A stretch of DNA of 19,525 nucleotides from assembly GCA_964365025.1 (NCBI GenBank), contig CAYIOJ010000014.1, forward strand, positions 1 through 19,525, in the 5' to 3' direction. The stretch is from UBA10003 sp964365025 (GTDB lineage: Bacteria > Patescibacteriota > Patescibacteriia > Magasanikbacterales > UBA10003). Both the position numbers and the translations under genes were made by a program. Below the pieces are notes generated by a model that saw only the letters and a program-made list of their open reading frames with translations, was not told the DNA's origin and searched no databases. Every line of letters starts with the position of its first letter. Within the stretch, counting starts at the first letter, position 1. Shown here piece after piece: positions 1 to 6,188 of the stretch.

Positions 1-31
1 CTCGCTTCAAAAAATCACATTGCCTCCGCCT
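1..31 (-). repeat. Edge of a second copy of the structured element found at 13042-13178
   Basis: Read on the minus strand, positions 31-1 match plus-strand 13042-13072 at 30 of 31 bases; the only difference is position 22 against 13051. The match runs off the window edge, so most of this copy should lie to the left. The recJ stop codon (15-17) falls inside the matched block, so the last RecJ residues are encoded by element sequence. A match this long between unrelated loci (the recJ 3' end and the ybaB-recR spacer) indicates a dispersed repeat. Confidence 0.7.
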
Positions 32-1856
32 GCCGCGTCTTTTTTAAATCTATAATTTTTAATTGCAACTCCCTGTTTCCATTCCACTGATTCACCGAAA
101 TTTCAAACACCGCGTCAATTTTGTCTCCAATTTTTAAGGCCTCGCACCAGTTTATGCCAACCCGTTCCTCATCGCCAAAACCAAATCCAATCATTTTATG
201 CGTCATCCCATTATTATGTTTTATCAATAATTTCAAATGTTGGCAATCAGCGCCCAAGGCGTCAACCCTTGCCACAGTCAGATTTTTGCCTAAATAGCGC
301 GGCATTGGATTGTCTTCGCCAAAAGGTTCAAATTTGCCAAGAGAATCATATAATTCCCAATTGATCTCTTCCAAATTTATTTCCGCGTCAATAATTAAAG
401 TCGGTGTTAAGTCTTTTTTAGCCGCGTCTTTGGCCACGAGCGCGGTCAAGTCCTTTTTAAATTTTTCCAAATCATTGGCGTTTTTCAAAGTAAAGCCGCA
501 GGCCTGCGGATGCCCGCCGAATTTTTCAAAATATGTTTTTAATTTTTCCAATTTGGCAATGATATTAATTTCATCAATGCTTCGACCCGAGCCGTGAATT
601 TGGCCCTCTTTTTTAGTCATCACCAGTGCTGGCCGATAATATCGGTCGCAGAGCCGTGAAGCTACGAGCCCCACGAGCCCCAATGGCCACCCCTCTTTTA
701 GCGCGAAAATTATCGGCGCGTTTTCTTGTTTTTCTTTTTGAATAATTTCTTTTGCTTCATTGGTCATTTTTTCAGTGATTTTTTGCCGCTCTTTGTTATT
801 GGCGTCAAGTTCGCGCGCCAATTCTTTGGCCTCTATCGGGTCGCTCGCAATAAGTAATTGATAGGCAGTATTCGCGTGTTGCATGCGGCCGGCCGCGTTA
901 ATGCGCGGAGCGAGCTGGAAGCCGATATTGGTGGCTGTGAGAGGTGTTTCCGGATTTTTATTCAATCCGGTAATTTTAATCAATTGGCGCAAGCCAAGGC
1001 GCTTGGTTCTATTCAAAACAATCAAACCATATTTGGTGAGAGTGCGCGATTCGCCAAGCAGGGGGACCATGTCAGCCACCGAGGAAATTGCCACCAAATC
1101 CAGCAGCCATTTTTCAAATCCAGCGCGTTTGTCATTGCGAGGGAGCGGAGCGACCGAAGCAATCTCGTCCGTTAATTGTTCAAGATTGCTTCGCTCCTGC
1201 CTTGCCGGCAGGCAGGTCGCTCGCAATGACATAAGTAAGGCCTGCGCCAGTTTGAAAGCCACCCCGCCGCCGGAAAGTCCTTTGTCAGGATAAGTTTCGT
1301 TGGGGACTTTTGGATGAATTATGGCAAAAGCCGGTGGAATCTCTGTTGGCACAGTATGGTGGTCGGTGATAATCACATCCACGCCATTTTTTTGCGCCAA
1401 TTCCACCTCGGCGTAGTTGGAAATGCCGCAATCGCAGGTGATGATCAATTTCGCGCCGGAGGCAGTCAACAATTCCACCGTATCTTTGTTCACACCATAG
1501 CCTTCCAATTCTCTGTCAGGTAAAAAAACATCCAAATGTTTCGCGCCCAGTTCTTTGAGCGTGGAGTAGAGGATTACCGCGGCGCAAACGCCGTCTGCGT
1601 CATAGTCACCGTGGATAACAATCAATTCATTTTTGGCAATGGCGGAAAAAATTCTCTCTACGGCTTTTGTCATATCGCGAAAAAGCCCTGGATTATGCAC
1701 ATCTTGCGAATAATCAGGGTTTAGGAATTCATCAATTTTGTCTTGTTCAAGCAGATTGCGATTGTGAAGCAATTGCAAAACAACTTCGGGAATTTTTGGA
1801 AATTGTTGACGGAATTTTTGGCTTATTTTAGGCAATATCTGCCAGTTTTTGGGCAT
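15..1856 (-). CDS. recJ: Single-stranded-DNA-specific exonuclease RecJ (DHH family)
   Basis: This is a 5'-3' single-strand DNA exonuclease of the DHH phosphoesterase superfamily, acting in recombination and repair in the cytoplasm. The 613-residue product shows motif I DYDADG (about 84-89), motif II around CDCGISN (141-147), the DHH triad (165-167), the GGGVAF and SSVADMVPL motifs, and a C-terminal DHHA1 part with GSGRS and GGHPQACGF. I start at the ATG at 1856 because the family begins near there; an open frame continues upstream to 2033 but overlaps a divergent promoter and small gene. Residues about 209-243 are an insertion encoded by a palindromic repeat (1131-1230), in a loop that varies between RecJ proteins. 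The C-terminal residues and the TGA stop derive from another repeat at 1-31. No clear Shine-Dalgarno site precedes the start. Confidence 0.95.
   Translation of the reverse strand: MPKNWQILPKISQKFRQQFPKIPEVVLQLLHNRNLLEQDKIDEFLNPDYSQDVHNPGLFRDMTKAVERIFSAIAKNELIVIHGDYDADGVCAAVILYSTLKELGAKHLDVFLPDRELEGYGVNKDTVELLTASGAKLIITCDCGISNYAEVELAQKNGVDVIITDHHTVPTEIPPAFAIIHPKVPNETYPDKGLSGGGVAFKLAQALLMSLRATCLPARQERSNLEQLTDEIASVAPLPRNDKRAGFEKWLLDLVAISSVADMVPLLGESRTLTKYGLIVLNRTKRLGLRQLIKITGLNKNPETPLTATNIGFQLAPRINAAGRMQHANTAYQLLIASDPIEAKELARELDANNKERQKITEKMTNEAKEIIQKEKQENAPIIFALKEGWPLGLVGLVASRLCDRYYRPALVMTKKEGQIHGSGRSIDEINIIAKLEKLKTYFEKFGGHPQACGFTLKNANDLEKFKKDLTALVAKDAAKKDLTPTLIIDAEINLEEINWELYDSLGKFEPFGEDNPMPRYLGKNLTVARVDALGADCQHLKLLIKHNNGMTHKMIGFGFGDEERVGINWCEALKIGDKIDAVFEISVNQWNGNRELQLKIIDLKKTRQAEAM
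1131..1230. repeat. Palindromic repeat (GTCATTGCGAG family) inserted in frame in recJ
   Basis: The 100-bp unit begins GTCATTGCGAG and ends CTCGCAATGAC, so its ends are exact inverted repeats; inner parts AGCAATCT and AGATTGCT also pair, around a loop containing TTGTTCAAG. Its first 39 bases are identical to 2252-2290. It is read through in the recJ frame without a stop and adds roughly 34 residues between the GGGVAF helix and the LLDLVA motif. It resembles in principle the Rickettsia palindromic elements that insert in frame in genes, but the sequence family is different. Confidence 0.9.
1196..1217. repeat. Nested short palindrome (TGCCGGCA core)
   Basis: A near-perfect palindrome with core TTGCCGGCAGGCAGG sits inside one arm of the recJ repeat, making that arm longer than the other. 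A similar core, GCCTACCGGCAGACAGGC, lies inside an unrelated repeat at 18909-18928. It looks like a second small repeat that has inserted into larger ones. Confidence 0.6.
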
Positions 1857-1877
1857 AATATTTGACAAAAGTGTGTG

Positions 1878-1886
1878 TGTTATACT
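1878..1886 (+). promoter_or_regulatory. Extended -10 promoter for the 26-aa mini-gene
   Basis: TGTTATACT is an extended -10 element (TGn plus TATACT), placing the transcription start near 1893 and giving a leader of about 73 bases. The leader can form short hairpins, for example CGCAC/GTGCG at 1902-1915. A TTGACA at 1862-1867 is only 13 bases upstream, too close for a standard -35 box. The promoter is divergent from the recJ start at 1856. Confidence 0.5.
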
Positions 1887-1965
1887 GGCAATCAACAAGG
1901 TCGCACAAGGGTGCGGCAAGGGTTTGCGGCTACCCAACCAAGGCCGCGCAGACAAGGAGGTTCTC

Positions 1966-2046
1966 ATGTACGGGACCAGGATGCCGCCGCACACGCGGAA
2001 GTTAAACAAGATGGACATCGGCGAGTTCGGCAAGATCCTCGGCTAG
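1966..2046 (+). CDS. GC-rich 26-residue peptide of unknown function
   Basis: A short reading frame encodes a basic peptide, MYGTRMPPHTRKLNKMDIGE followed by FGKILG. It is preceded by a canonical AAGGAGG (1954-1960) five bases before ATG, stronger than almost any other ribosome site here. 26 of its 27 codons end in G or C, whereas neighbouring genes favour A/T endings. It lies in a self-contained unit with an extended -10 promoter upstream and a hairpin/T-run terminator downstream. No membrane segment or known domain is visible. It could be a real peptide, a regulatory leader peptide, or part of a structured RNA that also carries a ribosome site. The family is not recognised. Confidence 0.55.
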   Translation: MYGTRMPPHTRKLNKMDIGEFGKILG

Positions 2047-2068
2047 GGACGACACCCGGGCCGCGGCG

Positions 2069-2086
2069 CGGAGGATCATTCCTCCG
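2069..2086 (+). other. Short hairpin after the 26-aa gene
   Basis: CGGAGGA and TCCTCCG form a perfect 7-bp stem around TCAT. No T-run follows, so this is not a terminator by itself. It could be a protective 3' structure of the short transcript; the GGAGG arm resembles a Shine-Dalgarno sequence held in a helix. Confidence 0.4.
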
Positions 2087-2114
2087 ACTATTCCCAGTTC
2101 TGTTCTGTTCGAAC

Positions 2115-2147
2115 GGCGCATCCTCTTCCAGGGTGCGCCAATTTTTT
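2115..2147 (+). terminator. Rho-independent terminator of the mini-gene unit
   Basis: GGCGCATCC (2115-2123) pairs with GGGTGCGCC (2131-2139) with one G-T wobble around a 7-base loop, followed by AATTTTTT. It ends the plus-strand transcript just before the convergent 31-aa gene. Confidence 0.8.
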
Positions 2148-2149
2148 AT

Positions 2150-2245
2150 TTACAACGCCGGTGCGATGGTCCACGCCACCATTCCGAGAATCGTCATCGC
2201 GCTTACAAAAATCCAGAAAATTTTAACTATTGTTTTTCGTTTCAT
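2150..2245 (-). CDS. 31-residue single-pass membrane peptide
   Basis: The frame encodes a 31-residue peptide starting MKRKTIVKIFWIF and ending TIAPAL, with a basic N-terminus and one hydrophobic span of about 20 residues, ending at TAA. It looks like a tiny one-pass membrane protein with its N-terminus inside. I recall similar very short membrane peptides from Patescibacteria, but that is memory, not a search. A copy of the GTCATTGCGAG repeat (2252-2290) ends only 6 bases upstream of its ATG, and there is no Shine-Dalgarno site, so the repeat/GIY-YIG unit may have separated it from its original promoter. Confidence 0.5.
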   Translation of the reverse strand: MKRKTIVKIFWIFVSAMTILGMVAWTIAPAL

Positions 2246-2251
2246 AAAATT

Positions 2252-2290
2252 GTCATTGCGAGGGAGCGGAGCGACCGAAGCAATCTCGTC
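2252..2290 (+). repeat. Left arm repeat next to the GIY-YIG gene
   Basis: The 39 bases are identical to 1131-1169, the first arm of the recJ repeat. The repeat ends exactly one base before the GIY-YIG stop codon (2291-2293). Confidence 0.9.
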
Positions 2291-2584
2291 TCATAAGATT
2301 AGTTCATCGCTTAAATCTCTCCAATGCGGATTTGATTTTTTAATAAGTTGAATTTTATTTTTTCGTGAACCGGCTTTGATTTGTTTTTCTCTAGCAATAG
2401 CTTCTTCAGGATTAGAGTATTCTTCAATGTAAACTAACTTATCAATATTATATTTGGCAGTAAATCCTTTGACAATTTTGTTTTTGTGTTCATAAATACG
2501 CCGATCGATATCATTTGTGATACCAGTATAAAGAACTGTGTTTCTTTGATTAGTGACTATGTACATCCAGTATTTATTTGGCAT
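2291..2584 (-). CDS. Small GIY-YIG nuclease (YhbQ/UPF0213-like)
   Basis: The 97-residue single-domain protein has the GIY-YIG core: YWMYIVTN near the start, LYTGIT, then DRRIYEH with the catalytic arginine, YIEEY and EEAIAREKQIKAGSR with the conserved glutamate region. Family members are small DNA endonucleases; the biological role of the YhbQ-like type is unclear. The ATG at 2584 was chosen because upstream codons in the same frame come from the flanking repeat. No separate DNA-recognition domain is present, unlike classical homing endonucleases. The tight bracketing by inverted repeat arms is the main clue to its job, possibly cutting or mobilising those repeats. Confidence 0.88.
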   Translation of the reverse strand: MPNKYWMYIVTNQRNTVLYTGITNDIDRRIYEHKNKIVKGFTAKYNIDKLVYIEEYSNPEEAIAREKQIKAGSRKNKIQLIKKSNPHWRDLSDELIL

Positions 2585-2587
2585 AAA

Positions 2588-2618
2588 GACGAGATTGCTT
2601 CGCTTTGCTCGCAATGAC
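2588..2618 (-). repeat. Right arm repeat next to the GIY-YIG gene
   Basis: GAGATTGCTTCG through CTCGCAATGAC is the inverse of the left arm at 2252-2290, with a shorter middle. A further CTCACAATGAC at 2631-2641 looks like the end of an adjoining related repeat. Confidence 0.8.
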
Positions 2619-2672
2619 AATGAGGAGAAGCTCACAATGACACAGTACTCCGTTCGCAATAATAGTGAAAAT

Positions 2673-4517
2673 TTATCTTTTTAAAATCGCCAAGTATGTT
2701 TCGGTTGGAATTTGCACATGGCCGGCCGCTTTCATTCTGGCCTTGCCCTTTTTCTGCTTTTGCAATAATTTTGATTTTCGCGTCCAATCGCCTCCGCTCA
2801 TTTTTGCCAACACATCTTTGCGCATGGCCGGAATCCTTTCTGACGCGATAATTTTTCCGCCTACAGCCGCCTGGATTTTAATTTCAAACATTTGCCGCGG
2901 CAAACTTTCTTTTAATTTTTCCGTAATTCGGCGCGCCACATTATACGCTTCCGGCCGATACACGAGCGATGCCAAGGCCTCTTGATCTTCCTCGGCAACT
3001 AAAATATCCAGTTTTACAATATCCGCCTCTTTGTAATCAGCCAATTCATAATTCAGTGAGGCATAGCCGGACGACGCGCTTTTCAAACGATCATAAAAAT
3101 CCACAAGAATTGAAGATAGTGGAATATGGTAATGCAAAATGGCGCGCTCGGCATTGAGATACTCGGTGTTTTGATACACTCCGTGCTTTTCTTCTGCCAA
3201 AGCCATAATTTGTCCGATAAATTCCTTGGGCGTGACAATATCCGCCTTGACCCACGGTTCTTCTGCTTTTTTAATTTGCGATGGGTCAGGCCATTCAGCC
3301 GGGCTTTTGATTATTTTTGGTTCACCGGAAGTTTTAGTCACACGATAAGCCACTGACGGCACTGTAACGATAATCGGCAATTTGTATTCTCGTTTAAGCC
3401 GTTCTTGAAAAATATCCAAATGCAAAAGTCCTAAAAATCCGCAGCGAAATCCAAAGCCCAACACGCTGGATTGTTCCGGTTCAAAAATTAAAGACGAATC
3501 ATTAAGTTTTAATTTTAAAATAGCGTGGCGCATGTGCTCGTAATCAGTGCCTGATTGACAGAAAATTCCGGCAAAAACCATGGGATTGACTTCTTTGTAG
3601 CCGGAGAGGGGAATAATTTTTTGGTCATCGCGAGCCCGAAGGGCGTGGCGATCTTGTTGTTGTTCGAGATTGCTTCGGTCGCTTCGTTCCCTCGCAATGA
3701 CATTAGTAATAGTATCACCCACGCGGCATCCCTCAATGTTTTTCAATCCGGTCACAATATAGCCAATTTCTCCGGCGGCTAAAATTTTACTCGCGTTATA
3801 TTTTGGTTTGAAATATCCTACCTCCAATACTTCACTTGTCAATTCTGTGGCCATTAAAAACATTTTATCTCCGGCTTTGATTTCTCCGTCCACAACCCGG
3901 CAATAGGCCACCACCCCGCGATAGTCATCATAAATGGAATCAAAAATCAAAGCGCGTAATGGTTTGCCAATTTCATTTTTCGGCAACGGCACGCGCTCAA
4001 TCACCGCCTGAATGATTTCCGCCACACCCTCGCCGGTTTTAGCTGACACTCGTAAAATATCTTTTTTCTCGCAGCCAAGCAGATTTATAATTTCATTTTC
4101 AGTTTGTTCAATTTGCGCGTTGGGCAAATCAATTTTATTAATCACCGGAATTATTTTTAAATTTTGCTCCATGGCCAAATATAGATTGCCAATGGTCTGG
4201 GCTTGCACGCCTTGCGACGCGTCAACCAAAAGTACGGCGCCCTCCACGGCCGCGAGTGAACGCGAAACCTCGTAGTTAAAATCCACATGTCCGGGAGTGT
4301 CAATCAGGTTGAGAATGTGCCCGCTGTATTCCATTCTTACAGGTGTAAGTTTGATAGTAATGCCGCGTTCGCGTTCCAAGTCCATGGAATCCAATAATTG
4401 CGCTTTCATTTCGCGTTTGGCAACCGTGCCTGTAAATTCCAAAAGACGGTCGGCCAAAGTGGATTTGCCGTGGTCAATGTGAGCGATAATGCAGAAATTT
4501 CTGATATTGTTCAGCAT
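2673..4517 (-). CDS. lepA: Elongation factor 4 (LepA), translational GTPase
   Basis: LepA/EF4 is a ribosome-associated GTPase linked to back-translocation or ribosome assembly. The 614-residue product has the P-loop AHIDHGKST (12-20), switch region RGITI, DTPGH, and NKID of the G domain, an EF-G-like domain II, and the LepA-specific C-terminal domain with SGGDWTRKSKLLQKQKKGKA. The family is usually near 600 residues; the excess is explained by a 26-residue insertion (about 273-298) in domain II between GDTI and PLSGYKEV, encoded by a palindromic repeat at 3624-3701. The start ATG lies 2 bases after the murJ stop, with GGAGAGG inside the murJ end as ribosome site, so lepA is cotranscribed with murJ. 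Confidence 0.97.
   Translation of the reverse strand: MLNNIRNFCIIAHIDHGKSTLADRLLEFTGTVAKREMKAQLLDSMDLERERGITIKLTPVRMEYSGHILNLIDTPGHVDFNYEVSRSLAAVEGAVLLVDASQGVQAQTIGNLYLAMEQNLKIIPVINKIDLPNAQIEQTENEIINLLGCEKKDILRVSAKTGEGVAEIIQAVIERVPLPKNEIGKPLRALIFDSIYDDYRGVVAYCRVVDGEIKAGDKMFLMATELTSEVLEVGYFKPKYNASKILAAGEIGYIVTGLKNIEGCRVGDTITNVIARERSDRSNLEQQQDRHALRARDDQKIIPLSGYKEVNPMVFAGIFCQSGTDYEHMRHAILKLKLNDSSLIFEPEQSSVLGFGFRCGFLGLLHLDIFQERLKREYKLPIIVTVPSVAYRVTKTSGEPKIIKSPAEWPDPSQIKKAEEPWVKADIVTPKEFIGQIMALAEEKHGVYQNTEYLNAERAILHYHIPLSSILVDFYDRLKSASSGYASLNYELADYKEADIVKLDILVAEEDQEALASLVYRPEAYNVARRITEKLKESLPRQMFEIKIQAAVGGKIIASERIPAMRKDVLAKMSGGDWTRKSKLLQKQKKGKARMKAAGHVQIPTETYLAILKR
3624..3701. repeat. Palindromic repeat (GTCATTGCGAG family) inserted in frame in lepA
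   Basis: The 78-bp element begins GTCATCGCGAG and ends CTCGCAATGAC, an imperfect inverted repeat; inner arms GCGATCTT and GAGATTGC pair. It is exactly 26 codons and contains no stop in the lepA frame. Its loop shares GTTCGAG/GTTCAAG with the recJ copy, read in LepA and RecJ as SNLEQ. The site is a domain II surface loop that differs from typical LepA. Confidence 0.88.
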
Positions 4518-4519
4518 AT

Positions 4520-6163
4520 TTATACCTCTCCAATTCCAGATACATCTCTTGGCAAGTTGGCGCGGCGAACCAGCCGTTTTTTAATTGTTTCAATAAACAC
4601 TTGCATTTCATGACTGCGCAGAGCCAGTCCGGCTAACGCGTAAACCGCGAGTCCGCCCAGTCCGGCCGCGGCGCCTTGCGTGAAAATCCCCAAAAATGTT
4701 TCCATATTCACAATCGGCGCGATTACATATTTTAATCCTTGAATTGCAAGTCCCATCAATAACGCCGCTATGGACATTTTGTACACCGCGCGCAAAACGT
4801 TTTCTTCATCCAACCCGCCCAGCCGAAAACGCAGAAAAATCCAGAAAAGCGCTGTGTTTAAAATCCAAGCTATGGTAAATGCCAAGGCCAAACCCTCCAC
4901 GCCAAAGCCAAGAGAACGGGTGAAATACAAACTCAAAACAATGTTTACAATTACAGTCACAACGCCGATTTTTAATGGCGTTTTTGTATCTTCCATAGCG
5001 TAAAAAGCGCGCGCTAACAGCATGCTCAAACATTGTGCGAATAAACTTAATGAAAAAAAGGCCAAAGTGTCGGCTGTGCGAATAGTCGCGTCCCAACCAA
5101 AAGCGCCTGAACCCAAAGCCACGCGCACAATCTGCGCGCGCAACATTAAAAAAATTATTGATAAAGGAATAATGAAAAATAACATTTGCCGCGCAACGGA
5201 AGAAATATCTTTGATCATTCCCTGCCAATTTTTTTCAGCTGCCAAAGCGGAAAGAGTGGGCAAGGCGGCAACTGCAAACGACACTCCGATTATGCCCAAA
5301 GAAAATGATTGCAGATTGTAAGCGTAATTAAAAATAGTCACGGCGCCAACTGATAAAGTGGAAGCAATGGCCGTGATAAACACCATATTTAATTGCAAAG
5401 CCGCGAGTCCCAAAGTGCGCGGAATCATCAAGCGGATTATCATTAAAAAATTTTGATCGCGCCAATTAAAAATCGGGGAATATCTAAATCCCGCTCGCCA
5501 CAAAGACGGCAATTGAATCAACAAATGCAAAAACGCGCCCAAAATCACGCCCATGGCCAGTCCTTTGTATCCAAACACCGGTACCAGCGCCACCGCGCCG
5601 ATAATAATTCCAACATTGTAAAAAATCGGCGATAAAGAATAGATGAAAAAGTTTTTAAGCGATTGCAAGACCCCGCCAACCACAGCTGAGAGTCCCAGTA
5701 AAATCGGACTCAAAAGCATAATGCGCGTGAAAATAATTGTCATTTCCTTTTTTTCTCCGTCAAACCCGGGGGCAATCAAAGGCACAAGCCAAGGCGTTAC
5801 CAAAATTAAAATAAAAGAAACGCATGCCAAAGCCACGGCCAAGATATTGATGGTATTGTTGATCAATTCCCACGCTTCTTTTTTATCTTCACCGGATTTT
5901 AAATAAATTTTGGTGAAGATGGGGATAAGTCCGGCCGAGAGCGCGCCGATAATTGAAAGAGTATAGAGCATGTCGGGGATTTTAAAAGCGGCGTAATACG
6001 AATCCATAATCGGCCCGGCGCCAAAATAGTGTGCCAACACGCGATCGCGCGCCAGTCCCAACAGCCGTGAAGCCAAAGAAGCCGCTCCCAAAATGATCGC
6101 GGCTCCGGTAATTGTTTTGGATTGTCCGTTGATTAATTTAGAAATCATGGCGCCTTTTGTCAT
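4520..6163 (-). CDS. murJ: Lipid II flippase MurJ (MviN)
   Basis: This is a polytopic inner-membrane protein of the MOP/MVF superfamily that moves lipid II across the membrane for peptidoglycan synthesis. The roughly 547-residue product has about 14 hydrophobic segments and the family N-terminal pattern GAASLASRLLGLARDRVLA followed by a YYAAFKIPD stretch. Its ATG at 6163 overlaps the upstream stop as ATGA, within a short repeat (6158-6188). A second ATG at 6148 is preceded by AAAGG and may be the real start (542 residues). The stop is 2 bases from lepA. Basic residues near the C-terminus (TIKKRLVRRANLP) suggest a cytoplasmic tail. Confidence 0.95.
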   Translation of the reverse strand: MTKGAMISKLINGQSKTITGAAIILGAASLASRLLGLARDRVLAHYFGAGPIMDSYYAAFKIPDMLYTLSIIGALSAGLIPIFTKIYLKSGEDKKEAWELINNTINILAVALACVSFILILVTPWLVPLIAPGFDGEKKEMTIIFTRIMLLSPILLGLSAVVGGVLQSLKNFFIYSLSPIFYNVGIIIGAVALVPVFGYKGLAMGVILGAFLHLLIQLPSLWRAGFRYSPIFNWRDQNFLMIIRLMIPRTLGLAALQLNMVFITAIASTLSVGAVTIFNYAYNLQSFSLGIIGVSFAVAALPTLSALAAEKNWQGMIKDISSVARQMLFFIIPLSIIFLMLRAQIVRVALGSGAFGWDATIRTADTLAFFSLSLFAQCLSMLLARAFYAMEDTKTPLKIGVVTVIVNIVLSLYFTRSLGFGVEGLALAFTIAWILNTALFWIFLRFRLGGLDEENVLRAVYKMSIAALLMGLAIQGLKYVIAPIVNMETFLGIFTQGAAAGLGGLAVYALAGLALRSHEMQVFIETIKKRLVRRANLPRDVSGIGEV

Positions 6164-6188
6164 TCTGAACTAAGCGAAGAATCTGCGG
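6158..6188 (-). repeat. GTCATTCTGA...GAAGAATCT repeat at a gene junction
   Basis: The sequence TGTCATTCTGAAC-TAAGCGAAGAATCTGCGG matches a common dispersed bacterial repeat pattern with inverted-repeat character. It supplies the last codons of the upstream gene (SSLSSE) and the first start codon of murJ. A more degenerate relative lies at 16952-16994. Confidence 0.55.

Larger units (their letters stand above)
2252..2618 (-). mobile_element. Candidate repeat-bracketed GIY-YIG cassette
   Basis: Inverted copies of one repeat family (2252-2290 and 2588-2618) enclose a GIY-YIG nuclease gene almost without spare bases: the stop codon touches the left arm and the ATG lies 3 bases from the right arm. 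The same repeat is present without the gene inside recJ and lepA. The layout resembles a self-contained unit whose gene-less derivatives are the short palindromes. Mobility is inference; no target-site duplication could be fixed by eye. Confidence 0.5.

Noticed and set aside
1862..1886. TTGACA and TATACT as a standard promoter
   Set aside because: The spacer is 13 bases, too short; an extended -10 alone is the better explanation.
1857..2033. N-terminal extension of RecJ to the ATG at 2033
   Set aside because: It overlaps a divergent promoter and mini-gene, and the RecJ family starts near residue MPKNWQ.
1966..2046. Resemblance of CACACGCGGAAGTTAAAC to the conserved 5S rRNA segment
   Set aside because: Only this stretch fits; the flanking 5S helices and the GCGCCGATG-type segment are missing, and the region has a clean start, stop and Shine-Dalgarno site.
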